Part shown: one piece after another, positions 12,174 to 24,195 of the stretch
How the letters are laid out: the number at the start of each line of letters is the position of its first letter
Numbering within the stretch: the stretch's first letter is position 1
Source: Cannabis sativa
Lineage: Eukaryota; Streptophyta; Magnoliopsida; Rosales; Cannabaceae
DNA length: 64,000 nucleotides
NCBI RefSeq assembly: GCF_029168945.1
Contig: NC_083601.1
Span: 37,003,660 to 37,067,659, forward strand
Direction of reading: 5' to 3'
Translations under genes and position numbers: made by a program
The notes under the pieces: model-generated
Told to the model about the DNA's origin: nothing
Database searches by the model: none
What the model saw: the letters and a program-made list of their open reading frames with translations, nothing else

Positions 12174-14319
12174 ATGGAGACGGAGCTGAAGAAGGAGACT
12201 AGTATGGAAGAAGAACTGAACGCTCCTTTGGCTCAGCCCCCATCCGACGTCGTTTCTGAGAAGCCTGCTCTTCCACCTCCTGCGCCAAAGACTGAGCCCA
12301 AGGTTGATGACTCTAAATCTCTAGTTGTGGTTGAGCCAAGTAAGTTTGTTTTGTTTTTATATGTTTATCTGTTTGGTTGCCGAGAAAAAGTATACGAAAA
12401 TACATTTGTGGATAAGATTAGTTTCCTTTTGTATGTGAAATGTCTGAGTTAACCATGGTAATAAAAGCTTGTATTTATGTAACTTAAGAACTATTTCATT
12501 TGTTCAAAGAAATTTAAATATAATCATAAATTCCTTAATTTAGAATCGAAAATCAGATCACGAATTAGGCTATTAAACATTTTTTTGTTTGTTTTCTGAT
12601 CACCCCTGTGTATCTGTAGAATCAAGTTTTACTTTATTTATAAATTAATTAATGAAACATGTTCCAGTATCGTACTTATGGATTGATTCTCTAGTTTGGC
12701 TGTCCCCTTTTCACTTTTATAATTTTAATCTTGTTTGAGGTGTTCTTCCTTTGGAACATTATTTGTTTTGGTTTATTTCACTTTCTTTTTCAAAGTGTCT
12801 TGTTAGTGGAGTCTTAATAATAAAGTAATGACTTAATTTCAAAGTGGTTGATAAATATCTAGCGATGGCCCCCCTCTACAACTCAGAATGAATGAATATT
12901 GTACATTTTTCCAACAAATTGTTACTAAAAATCATATAATTATTGGTTTTTTATGTATAATTATGCTTATTTTCATTCTCTATTTCCATTAATTTATTCA
13001 ACCTCATCTTTACCATTTCAATTTTATTGAGAATAAGTACATACACTTTTCTTTTTAAGCATTAACTTTCAAGTTTTTATTTTCAAAGGGAAATTCTCAA
13101 TCGATCTCTCATCCAAAGGACCAAAGATAATTATCCTTAGATGTCCAAGTCTTTATCCTTGACAAAATAGCTTTTTTGCTTTATCTTTATAATCAATTAT
13201 CGCTTTAGAAAACATCTGTAGTGGATTACAGTTCTAAAGAAAAAGAGGAAGAATACAATTCGATCCACATCAATATTATTCACACATTATATTTCTGTTT
13301 ATTTATATATTTATATAAAGATGAGATTGAACTAATTGTTTGAAAACACTATTTGCTTTTCCTATGCAAAACACCTAATCAATTATAGCTCTCTTGCTCT
13401 CCGATCCTTCCCTCTAGTTCTTATCTGTTTTATCCAATGACAGGTACTCCTGAGCCATTGGTAAAGAAACCCTCTGGTGGATCAATTGACAGAGGTATGT
13501 CTACTCATCTTCCTCAGAAGCTCTTTCATATATATACATATACATTTATATATATGGAAATTTATGTTCTAATTTTATTACTTTTCTTTCAGATATTGCT
13601 CTTGCAGGGTTTGAAAATGAAAAGAAATTGTCTTTTGTTAAAGCATGGGAAGACAGTGAAAAATCTAAAGTTGAAAACAAGTAAGGCTTTTAACAAGAGT
13701 TTTAGTTGGTTTATTTTTATCTCTGTATCTATGCTCTATACCAAAAAGGAAAAGAAAATGTAAAATTGTGAAATTTTGTCTAAAACTTTTGACAATATAA
13801 ATATATTATATAATATATATTTTGTATGAGTATGTAGTGTGCATGTATACATATAAATATAAATGATTAATGAATGCAATGTCATAACCAGGGCTCAGAA
13901 GAAGCTCTCCACTGTTACTGCGTGGGAAAACAGCAAGAAAGCTGCTTTAGAAGCCAAGCTAAGGAAAAAAGAGGTGATTATCTTCGTTGTGTGTTGCTAC
14001 AGATACTTTTATAGACCTTGGTTTGTTAACACTTTATTGTGAATGTTAATTGTAAAACTTTATCCAATTTCACTGAAACTGAATACATATATTAGAAGCT
14101 CATAATCAAGTTGATAATTACCAGGAAAACTTGGAGAAGAGAAAGGCAGAGTATGGAGAGAAAATGAAGAACAAAGTGGCTGAGATTCATAAACAAGCAG
14201 AGGAGAAAAGGGCAACGGTTGAAGCTATCCGTGGTGAAGAGATTCTCAAAGCAGAGGAGACAGCTGCCAAGTACCGTGCCACTGGGAAAATTCCCTCCAA
14301 GTTCCTTGGCTGCTTCTAA
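12174..14319 (+). CDS. Remorin family protein
   Basis: Five exons: 12174-12339, 13444-13494, 13593-13680, 13892-13973 and 14125-14319, all with GT-AG introns, coding 193 residues. Remorins are plant-specific scaffold proteins on the inner face of the plasma membrane that mark nanodomains and act in plasmodesmal, hormone and microbe signalling. The first 70 or so residues are Pro/Glu-rich (QPPSDVVSEKPALPPPAP), like the variable N-terminal remorin region. The rest is the Remorin_C coiled coil (SFVKAWEDSEKSKVENKAQK, TVTAWENSKKAALEAKLRKK, AEETAAKYRATGKIPSKFL). It ends GCF, keeping the C-terminal cysteine that can be acylated as part of the membrane anchor. Length is normal for group 1 remorins. 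The ATG was chosen because it opens the in-frame N-terminal domain. Confidence 0.95.
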
Positions 14320-14713
14320 ATTCTTTCTTACTTACGGCCCAAGCAATGTTATGAAGGCTCCTTGTTTTGATCTGTATACTTAAATGTCGTTGGTTTATTT
14401 TATTTATGTGTGAAAATCTCAGCTGGGTACTAGAAACTTGTTCGCTATCAACCAAATTTGTGTAGAGAAAACATGTTTGTTACATATGAAGAAGAAAAAT
14501 GAAAAGAAAAAAGTTTGGCATTTTTGTTATTGTGTTTCTAGATATGCTCAACAATTTTTGTTATGTTTAGAAAAAAACTTGTTTGTTTTGTTAGTTTTCA
14601 AGAGAGGTACTTTTGAAATTAACAACAAAAGGTCATTTTTCTTTTTTGAAGCAACGGAACAATTTTATTCAACCATAAACACCAAACTAACAAAGCAGGC
14701 TGCTTTCCTCAGG

Positions 14714-14749
<36 letters not shown>

Positions 14750-14943
14750 CTGCCAGAAACACAAAACTTAAAAAATGTTAATTAAAGACAAAATATCAAC
14801 TTCCCTTTTACTGAGATGAGAAAATAAACCACCTTTAACTCTAGCTTTCACAATTAACTTGATCTGATTACTTAGCACTTTAGCATAGCTACAAACAAAT
14901 TCAAACATACATCTATTTATATTACACCAAATGCAATGTATAA
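14320..14943 (+). other. Remorin 3' flank with a long A-run
   Basis: Contains the presumed 3' UTR, then low-complexity DNA with 31 consecutive A at 14714-14744. The A-run could be the tail of a retroposed sequence, but no defined copy precedes it. Confidence 0.5.
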
Positions 14944-15600
14944 TTGCAGCTACTATTGTTCAAAACAGCAACCAGGCCTTTGATGGGTTTCTTACACCAG
15001 GTTATCCAACCTCCATGTCCTCTAGCCAAACTTTGTAGAAGTATTTTTTGGGGTGCTAAAGGAAATCGTAGTAAAGTTCATCTTACTTTTTGGGAGCATG
15101 TTTGCTTACCCAAAAAGTATAGTCGTCTTGGATTTAAAGAAGGAAGGAAGTGGAATATGGCTCTCATGGCTATGACATTTAAGCTCTCTCAATAAAATAA
15201 AACTGTCTTTGGGTGAGATAAATTAATGTTGTCTACTTGAAGGACCAAGATTTCTGGTGTCTTACTCTCGAAAGTGACTTTAGCTGGTATTTTAAAAAGC
15301 TTCTTACAGAACTCCTTGGATCATCATCCCTTGATGGAGGCTGAGAGACAAGGGCTGTTTAAGGTAAAATATTTCTAACTTTCTCTTCTTGCTTGTTATA
15401 GAGTGTTCTATTCCTGTTTTGTCTCGCACAAACTTAGCGTTCTTAAGTACTGCTTTATTATTTGGCAGGCGATTAACAATCATTTGCTCACAAGGAACCA
15501 TCTTGGAAGATTCACGAGCTTAGACTCTCGCTGCTGCCCAATTTTATGAGACTCATCAGCATGTTTTCTTTAATTGTGTTTACACAAAAATGGCGATTCA
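14944..15600 (+). pseudogene. LINE remnant: end of RT to zf-RVT region
   Basis: The frame starting at 14944 reads SIFWGAKGNRSKVHLTFWEH and VCLPKKYSRLGFKEGRKWN. This lines up with the RT/thumb segment of the intact LINE further right (FWWGTKNDKRKIAWVKWENV, CQPKSKGGLGFKDL). Further scraps follow: LKDQDFWCLTLESDFSW near 15240 and ETHQHVFFNC near 15550, the latter resembling the C-terminal half of the zf-RVT zinc-binding motif. Stops and frame changes make it dead. Confidence 0.75.
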
Positions 15601-16220
15601 GGATGAACAAAAGGTCTTGGTTAATTTCACGAGTCAGGACTCAGGACCCCTAAATTTATCATCTAATATAATATAGACCAAGGCAAGCATTTTTCCAAGA
15701 GTTTAGGACAAAACAGAAACAACGGTGAAAAGCTTTGTAGAACCAGAAATTAACATTTGTCTTTGTCAAAACACATAGTTGTTGCCACCAGGCACCAAGT
15801 ACCAACCTTTCCTCTCATTTTATCCAAAAATAATAACAAACCCAATAATTGTTAATAACGAGCGTGGAATAAACAGCATTTAAATAGAATGACAAGACCG
15901 TGTTCCACTTGGACTTTTCGTAGAAAAATCCTTCCAATTAGAGTCTAGAATATCATATAATTTCAATAATAATATTATACATATAAGTCTTGTCTATACA
16001 TAAAAACTCAATCCTAATTAGTTGACCTGAGATTAATTAACGACTCCATTGTCTCCCTACCTCTCAACTACATAAACCAAAATCACCATAGTTACTTACT
16101 AGTACTACCAGTGGTGCCAATCCTTTCTCACTTTAAAATGCAAAAAGAACATCCAAAAACCAAAAAAACAGTGATCAACATGGCCTAACATCTAACTACT
16201 TTTGCAAGCCTAAAAGCTTT
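15601..16220. other. Intergenic, including the MYB gene 3' flank
   Basis: AT-rich, no reading frames of note. The stretch nearest 16220 would be the 3' UTR of the MYB gene. Confidence 0.5.
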
Positions 16221-18498
16221 TTAGAGATGACAGATGAATGAATTTTCAGACAACATGGCGTGATCGGAGGCGTAATGATCACCGCAATTCTCTTCCAAAA
16301 AGCTCATGTCATTGTTGATGGGGAAGTCTAACAGCAGCTGCAATGCAGAACTATCTGATGAATCATCCTCCATGTCATTCGAGCACGAAGAATCAGAGCC
16401 TGCACCCATCACTACATGATGATCATCTTCATTGTTGGGGCAGTACTTAACGAGGTAGCTCTTGCAATCCATGTCTTCGGCTTGGTCATTAGCCGGAGTA
16501 TCGAATCCAGTCCTGTTCGTGCCACCCTCAGTGGTCAAGGCCGAAACAGAAGCCTGCGAAATTGGGCTACAACAAGCCATTTTTTCATCTTTGATAGCTA
16601 CTCCTGCTACCTTTCGGAATGAGTCTCCCACATCAGAGTTCCACAAGCGTAGGAAGAAGTCAGAGTCATTGGATTTTGTTGTGAAAGGTTGAGTAGTAGA
16701 AGAAGTAGTAAAGAGGGTTGACTCCTTTGAGAGGCGCGCCTCGGCTTCGAGCCTTGCGCTCTCCCACTGCGCCATGTGCCGTGTTGTGGGAGAAGCAGGG
16801 GAAGAAGCAGTGGGTGGATAATGAGAATTTGAGTTGAAGGGTTCGTGAGTTAGAGGGTCTAGTCCCATGCAGAGTAGACGTTTCTTCAAGTGAGTGTTCC
16901 ATAGGTTCTTGATCTCGTTATCAGTTCTTCCTGGAAGTTGAGAAGCTATAGCAGCCCACCTGAAATGTAAACACACATATTACATGATGTAGTGATCATA
17001 TAAGTAACTGGTTTGAATGGATGTACTGAGAAATAGTTGAGCTGAAATTATCAAATTGAAGTCTATCTCGTATAACAATAGTTTTCTTCTAATACATAAA
17101 GTAGGCAAAGAAATCAGATATAAGTACCTATTTCCAAGCATGCCATGAAGCTGGATGATAAGCTTCTCTTCATCTTGAGTAAATGGCCCTCTTTTAATGT
17201 CTGGTCTAAGATAGTTTGTCCACCTAAGCCTGCAGCTCTTCCCACAACGAAGAAGACCTAAAAATAAAGAAATGACTAAAATATTTAATGGAAATGTGAA
17301 TATTATTACTGTAGACCCAGTGGGAGAAATAGTTCAGATCAATATTACTGTAGACTCAGTTGGAGAAATAGTTCAGTACTACTATTTTTATTTAATGGAC
17401 TACAGTTTCACTCGTAGGTGTGATAATTTTTGTGAATACAAATATAGCATAGATGCTGTTTTAAAATATGCATAAATTCAGCATTATGACTAAGACCCCA
17501 AAAAATGAACTAAGAAAATCTGAAAATGCCTTCTTGAGAAAAAGCAAGCAACAGAGAACTTGATATTAGTTTACATACTGATTATTAAGTTGACTCATAA
17601 AGCAAACCAAAAAGAAGGGTTAGGGGTTAACTAGTAGAACTTGCTATTAGTCTGCATGCATATATGTGAGAAAAAAGCAAATGACTTCAAAGCTTAAAGA
17701 ACAAAACAATGGCCTTTATTTATTTTTATTTTAAAAGAATCTGTAAGAAATTGGAGATAAGAAACCGTTTGATTTAAAACTTGAAGGACCTAAACTATAC
17801 CTCCCTCCAAGAAAATACCATGTTGGAAGGATATTACAGACTTATACAGTGTTACATCAGGTTTTCTCACCTAAAAAGGGTTGTGTAGGTAACCTGAGAT
17901 TTTCTTGCAGCTCAAGCAAGATAAGCAAGGACATTGAAAAGTGAAGAAAATGAGAAAATGAAAAAGAAACCATCAAAAACTAAGACAAAAATTGCATCAA
18001 CTCAACATGCCTGGAAGAAAAACAAAAAAAGAAAAAAAGAGTACTTGAACAAACACAAACCACTTAGTGACTCAGTAGCAAAAGAATAAAAGTCAACGAA
18101 AAGGTAATTTCTTTAAAGACAACATTTCATTTTTCTACTACCCCATTTGGAGGTCCTTTCACAACTTTTGAAACTCTTTGTCTTATTACTCAGAACAAAA
18201 CTACAATCTGAAGCACACTTTTTGTTCTCTTTTCTTCCAAAAAGCCAAAGTATAGTGCATATGTTTCAGGACAACAAACAAAGATCCAAAGCTAGAAAAC
18301 AAAACAGAAAAGAAAAAGAAAAAAACAGATAGAAGAAGAAGAAGAGAAGAAAGAGTCAAAACCTGCCAGCTTAGGTAGAGAACGCCAGCTTCCATGGCCA
18401 TTATTTTTCTTGATATATTCAACAAGAGTCTCATCTTCTTCAGCAGTCCATGGCCCTTTCTTCAAGCCCTTCTTGTCACAACATGGTGTTCTTCCCAT
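16221..18498 (-). CDS. MYB17: R2R3-MYB transcription factor, MYB17-like (subgroup 9)
   Basis: Three exons: 18363-18498, 17128-17257 and 16221-16959, coding 334 residues, with the two introns at the usual R2R3-MYB positions. The N-terminus [18 protein letters not shown] starts the R2 repeat. R3 includes [20 protein letters not shown] and ends [21 protein letters not shown]2 and R3 show the regularly spaced tryptophans, with the usual replacement of the first R3 tryptophan (GPF). After the DNA-binding domain comes [20 protein letters not shown], the signature of subgroup 9 (MYB16/MYB17/MYB106). The RTPCCDK start and [11 protein letters not shown] match MYB17 better than the MIXTA-like members. 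In Arabidopsis MYB17 (LMI2) works with LEAFY in meristem identity; function here is inferred. The C-terminal part is acidic and Ser-rich ([15 protein letters not shown]), a likely activation region. Confidence 0.9.
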
Positions 18499-21193
18499 TT
18501 CTCTCTGTGTGTCTTCCTTTTAATCCTCAACCAGGATCAGAACCAAACTTTCAAAATGCTTTCAGATCAGACTTTAATAAACACACAAACAAACATATAT
18601 ATAATTATTGAGGGAAAATAAATATATAAATATATATTAGTTTTATTTATTTCAATCTGGGAAATAGGAAATGTGTATGTATACTTATTGATGTGGTGAA
18701 GTAAAGAGCAGGACAAAGAGCAGAGTAGGGGGGCCTATGAGCCTTTAAAGTTGTCATTGGCAATAAATGCTGGTTCTTTGGTACAGAAGAAGGAAACCAC
18801 ATTGAGAGAATTGAATCATCATTGAAAGGAAAATCTTGTCCAAATAATGGAGAAGAGAGTTATAAATGCTGGGGTTTCTTTTTTCTTTTTTTAAATTTTT
18901 TACGTGTAAGTGGTAATGACAAGTGCAGAAGAAAGAGTGTGAAAAGAGCATTTATGGCTGATCCTCTTTAAGGAGGAAGAGTAGAAGACATAGTGAGATT
19001 TATTTAATTAGAACAGTGACAGAGTAAGAAAGAAGACTGTAAGAAATAAATATTAATTTTTGTTTAAATAAAAAAAAAATAGAGAGAGAGAGAGAGAATG
19101 GAATAGAGGAGCATTAATGTCTGTGACAAAGACATACAGAGTACGGACAACCTCATGTAATGGAACCCTACCTTTAGCTGTTTTTTCTTTCTCCTTTTAT
19201 TTATTACTCCAATTGTGAATGAAACCAAAATATGTATAAGGTACATAAAAATTGAACTGTATTAGTATTATATGGCAATATCATGAGTGACCTTTTTTAA
19301 AAAAAAAAAACAAAATATATCAACTTTACGGATTGGAGATCAATTTGTATCAAAATTATCATTATATCTCATAGTTTGTGACTTGTGTAACCTAAACTCC
19401 ATAACATGTGTTATGTGATGGGTTAAATCCATTTGGAATAGTTGTACCAACAAAATATCATGTAATGTATTTGAGATATATAGTCAAATTGATTTTTGTT
19501 TCACTGTGATCATCCTACTGTTGTTACATTTTTGATGAATATTACACCTATAATTTGATGTATAGTAATTAATGTTTGATTAATTCTGTCTCTATAACGG
19601 GTTACAGAGTTCATTAGCTGATAAAACTTTATTTTAAAAAAAAAATAATAAGTGTGATAACATAAAAGAGAATGTCTTTTTCAAATTCTATTTATAAGTT
19701 TTTTCTTTGGAGCTGAAAGTCAAAGTACAAATCTTGGGAAAGTGATTTACTTCTTATACAGTTTTCCCAGTTACCCTTGTAATTTTTGATGAAAAAGAAA
19801 ATAATTAAACGAAAGGGAAGGAACATACGTGTGAAATGAGAAAATAAAACTAAATTGGGTTTTAACTTTTAAGTCTCTTTTTCTTTGACTTTTCTATTTG
19901 AATGCTTTTGAAAGATGGGAGTGAGACTAGAGTCTAGACTTGGTGAGAAACCAAATAAATAAAGAATTATAATGTGGTTTTGTTTAGGAAATGAAAAGGA
20001 GAGTTATTAAAATAGGAGAGTTATTAGAAAGGAGAATAAGAAAAAGTAAAAAGTACTGGAGGTGTAACTTTGTTCAGACGCGACTTGACAGGTGAGTTGA
20101 GACACTTGAAATGTTAAAATTGTATGTGTTATTAATTAAATATCAAATCTTACATGACTTACAAAAATAATTTTTAAATAATATTACTAACTAATTTTAG
20201 TATGCTAAAGTATTAAACACCTAATACTTAATAACAATATTCTATAATTTAATTTAATAGTTTTTATATAATACCACTAATTAATTATAAAGGCAAAAAT
20301 AAAGACTCTTTTTATCTCAGAAAAAAACCAAAGACTTTTGCCGAAAGAGAGCTAGAGCTCTTGTGTAATGTCAATATCGTTTAAGAATCTTTGAAAATCT
20401 CTTTTTAGTAAAAGGAAACAAAAATTTACACTTAGCTGGTAATGATTATTAAGTTTATTAACAATAAGGTAAGATGGATTAAAAAAATACGAGATGTATA
20501 GGAATTGTAAAAAGATGGAGAATGTGAAGGAAAAAGAGGAGAGTAAATCTTTTAGATTGTTTAGTAGAAAGGGTGTGTATAATTGTTATTATGCACGAAA
20601 AAGTGAAACTAAGTGAGAGTGAATTTTTAGACCCTCCTCCAACACATTTCTCCATCCTACCAAACATAATTTATTGATGTGTAAAGTTATATTATGCATG
20701 CATATTTTAATGAGTCGTGATGCATTTTTTCTCATTAGTGCTTCAATTGATACTTTTTAATTATTATGATATCTTCATGCAACAATTGGTCTAAACACAA
20801 TCTGTCTATAACCAAGCGCAACACATCATATTCCAAAGTTATCCAACAAAAATTAAAATAAAACAAATAATACTCATCTTGGACAAGCATTTACAGTGGA
20901 CTAGGCATCATAATAAATGAGTGCAGCCAAATAGTGTGAAATGTCTATTCAATCTAATATACCTAATAAATGTGGTCAAAGGAAAAGTCAAATATAGGAA
21001 ACCATCTCATCACTTCTCTGCAATCTCAATTGGGAGTTTGAGACATGGGACTTCTCTATAGCATCCTGGCCTTCATTATCTACAAGATTTATACACTATT
21101 TTTTTCACTCTTGACCAGTAATAACATTGTGCATCAGAAATAATCATGATTCCATTTTTATTTTATTTTGAAATGGAATCATGATTTCTTATT
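18499..21193 (-). promoter_or_regulatory. Upstream region of the MYB gene and intergenic DNA
   Basis: The gene reads leftward, so its promoter and 5' UTR lie here. Contains a short (GA)n tract at 19081-19097 and several A/T-rich segments. No genes or element termini were identified up to the MITE at 21.2 kb. Confidence 0.45.
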
Positions 21194-21201
21194 ATTACAA
21201 T

Positions 21202-21386
21202 GAGAAATGCTAAAGGGCACCACCGGTGCCTAGCACCCTCCTACGTGTCAATATCGCTATTGGTGCAATTAAGTATCGGGTCCCATATAGTTTAATATAA
21301 TAATTTTTATAGAGTATCGCTAGCCAATTGCAAGTCGACACATTTAGAAGGTGCTAGACACCACTGGTGCCCAATAGCAATGTTCA
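21202..21386. mobile_element. MITE, hAT-type, 185 bp
   Basis: Imperfect terminal inverted repeats: left GAGAAATGCTAAAGGGCACC, right in reverse complement TGAACATTGCTATTGGGCACC. Similarity extends through GGTGCCTAGCACC to the ACGTGTC/ATGTGTC words. Both ends are flanked by ATTACAAT (21194-21201 and 21387-21394), an 8-bp target duplication as hAT transposons make. No coding capacity. Confidence 0.8.
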
Positions 21387-22077
21387 ATTACAATATATTC
21401 ATGGTAGCTAGAAAGATAAAGTCTTTCTTGGTTCGAGTCTTGCAATATCATCATATATACCACAATACATTGGTTTAATCACTACATTGGTCAATCATGA
21501 TATAAGATTATTACTCAATCATAGGGGACACAATATAGCTTTAGACCTTCCTCCATAATAAAACTAAAAATTAATAAATTCACATCATCACATTTATGCT
21601 TTCAGTAACTACTAGAATAAAGGTGGTCCTGGGATTAAAATTAAAGTCGGAATAAACTTTATTTTCTTTCTCTCAATAAACCCCTTTCAAACCAGAGATA
21701 TATATTTATATATATTTAATCACAATTCACAATACAAAATAAAGAGTCTAATTTTTATTAACTCCACCTGTTATTTTAAGGTTGATGTGATCGAATAATA
21801 GTTGTTAAATTACAAAACATTTTACTTTTTAGTCATATCAAAATTTATTCAAAATTTATGATAAAAAATAAAAAAATTGAGTCATTATTTTTATGTTGTA
21901 ATTAAAAAGTTTATGACTAAATATATTAATGACAAAAATTACAATTTGTTGTGACTATATGTATTTTTAGTACATTTAATCATAATATTTGTTGTGAATA
22001 AAACTAAAGCAGTAATAATTTATATCTAAATACTATATTTTAATTACAAGTAATTTTTTATTGTGACAAAAAATTTA
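21387..22077. other. AT-rich intergenic DNA
   Basis: No genes or repeat termini seen. Confidence 0.5.
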
Positions 22078-23055
22078 GGGATTTTTTCAGTTTTAACCAA
22101 AAAAAAGTAACAATATTACAAAAATACTTTCAACTGACCAAATAAATAAATATACAGCCCTAATAAAAAAAATTACACAAATACAACTTACACACACCTT
22201 CAACTCAGGACCCATACTTCCTGGGCAACTATCGTGCAACCATCATGCAACTACGCAGCAACCCAACGCAACCGAAACGAAAATTCAATGAGAAAGAGAA
22301 CCACCATTAATTCCGGCGACTTCACTTGAGAAGACGACCAGAATCAATCAAAACAGGGACTGCTTCGAATTCATAAAAAAGGTGTAGAAAAACTACTAAG
22401 AAATTAAAATTCAACTGGAAATCCAATTTAATTTGCATAAAACTAATGTCCTGGCTTCAATTTTTAGATCCATGAAAAGCAGATCTCAAAAAGTTGAGTT
22501 GGAGTTCCCAAACAATCTAACTCAAGTATAATCTAAAAAAAATTACATCAATACTATAGTAAAATGTTTATTCTTGTGTATTTTTGTTGTTTTCCAAATT
22601 TTTAATGGTGAATTTATTCATATTAAATCATTAAGAGACATGTAGATAGAGTTACGTACGTGAAAATACTGTTTTGATTTTTAATGTTTCACAACAGTTG
22701 CATTACAGTTGCTTAAACATTTTGTTAACAGTTATTTCGTCTGATTGAAACCTTCGTCTGATGCATCCTTCAGCCAACCACCTAAAAACTTTCGTCTGAT
22801 TGAAACCTTCGTTTAATGCAACCTTCGGCCAACCACCTAGCAACCACTCTGCAACCATCGTCTGATTCGTCTGATGCAACCACCGTGCAACCACGCAGCA
22901 ACCACCCTGCAACCATCGTCTGATTGGGTAAGTGATGATAGTGTAAGTGGTATTTTAGTAATTAAAATTACAAAAAAAGTATAAATGTTGTCTTTACCTT
23001 ATAGAGGTATTTTTGTAAATAAAATATCAATTTATATTTTCTATATAATAATTCT
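22078..23055. mobile_element. Non-autonomous Mutator-like element, copy 1
   Basis: A 978-bp unit flanked by AAAAATTTA on both sides (22069-22077 and 23056-23064), a 9-bp target duplication typical of Mutator-like elements. The left end is GGGATTTTTTCAG; the right end in reverse complement is AGAATTATTATATAG, only weakly similar. Long degenerate terminal repeats are visible further in: ATTACAAAAATAC and ACTTACACACACC at the left face TTTACAAAAATACC and ACTTACACTATCA in the reverse complement of the right. The interior (22738-22925) has a run of short GGTTGC-type repeats (minus strand). A sister copy lies at 47952-48972 in the same orientation. No transposase. Confidence 0.85.
22738..22925 (-). 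repeat. Degenerate GGTTGC/CAGACGA repeat array in MULE copy 1
   Basis: On the minus strand the words GGTTGC, GTGGTTGC and CATCAGACGAAGGTT recur many times with drift. The same array occurs in copy 2 at about 48638-48845. Confidence 0.75.
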
Positions 23056-23298
23056 AAAAATTTATGTTGTGGCTAAAAAATTCTAACTAAAAATAATTGT
23101 TTTTTATATTTTTAATTCGTTATACTTTTTAGACGCCAAATTTTTAGGTGCGATCTTGGATAAAAAATATTGTTGCATAATTGATTAAATAGGTAGTTAT
23201 TAAACTCATATATTTATTTATATATATATACATATTTAAAAGTTGAAATGATGCCTCCAAGAAAAAGGAAAAAAAAAAAAGAAGAAGAAGAATGTTTG

Positions 23299-23528
23299 TG
23301 TTATGAAATAATATAAAATAATATAAAATAGATGAGAAGAAAGAAGAAGAAGATGAAGAGAGAAAGAGAAACTGAATAAGAATTTCTGAGTTGTTTATTC
23401 CAATAGGGTGAACCCCTATTTATACAAATACAAGAGTGAGATATTAAGAAACTAAGAAAAAAGGAAACTAAGGAAAAGAGGAATGTTCATTACAATTCAT
23501 GGTAATAAATAAAAGATTTGGACATCCA
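23299..23528 (-). repeat. 3' LTR of the copia-derived element
   Basis: 230 bp, with TG...CA ends on the minus strand and a TATAAATAGGGG core-promoter-like sequence (reverse complement of about 23414-23425). Two mismatches to the LTR at 29704-29933. Confidence 0.93.
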
Positions 23529-23599
23529 TAACACTCCCCCTTGGATGTCCATAATAACTGTCTTATTAAAAATCTTGCTGAAAACTTGATCAAAGGAAA

Positions 23600-24010
23600 A
23601 AGAGTATAGTGTAAACTAACTCCCCCTCATTTAGGCATTTGTGGAGATCTTCTAATCGACGAATTTCGATCTTATCTGCCGTCTTCTCAAATGTTGATGT
23701 TGGTAATAACTTTGTGAATAAGTTTGTAAGATTGACACTTGATTGAATATGTTGAACACCAATATGCATTTTCTTGAACCGTATAAAGAAAAATTTCGTG
23801 GAATGTGTTCTAACTCTATCTCCTTCAATGTACCTCTTTTTAGTTGAACGATGCAAGCAGTATTATCCATAGAGAATTGCTTGGGTTGATACTTCTTTAT
23901 TGAGTGCAATTCATATGTTTCCCGAATATGCTATGTCAATGATCTCACTCACACACATTCTCTACTTGCTTCATAAAATGCAAGTATGTTAACATGATTT
24001 ATAGTTGCCT
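23600..24010 (-). pseudogene. Copia RNase H remnant
   Basis: Overlapping frames on the minus strand read NHVNILAFYEASRECV, then DNTACIVQLKRG, then VQHIQSSVNLTNLFTKLLPT and STFEKTADKIEIRRLEDLH. This is the order of the C-terminal copia RNase H (EASRECVW... DNTACIAQLKGG... ADLFTKSLPTSTFEK). At least two frame changes and stops break it, so no active enzyme is expected. It shows the element descends from Ty1/copia. Confidence 0.85.
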
Positions 24011-24195
24011 CGTTAAAAACCTTGCCAGAAAAACCCAGTGGGACAAAATCTGAGCTAGGGAAAAAGAGTACAATATATATTTCATATTCATAACTATTTG
24101 TAAGTTGCCTCGTTAAAAACCTTGCCAGGAAAACCCATTGGGACAAAACCTGAACTAAGGGAAAAAGAGTGCAACATGAATATGTCTCCCCCTCA
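24003..24195 (-). repeat. Tandem duplication of a conserved copia 3' word block
   Basis: Two copies (about 24003-24075 and 24104-24171) of a 65-70-bp sequence containing TTGCCTCGTTAAAAACCTTG, CCAGTGGGACAAAA and GGGAAAAAGAGT. A CCCCCTCAT purine tract (minus strand) follows at about 24186. This block is widespread near the 3' end of plant copia elements. Confidence 0.7.

Noticed and set aside
22703..22912. Trp/Gly-rich minus-strand ORF (repeated VARWL-like words)
   Set aside because: It is a translation of the GGTTGC repeat array in the Mutator-like element; the same happens in the second copy at 48630-48833.
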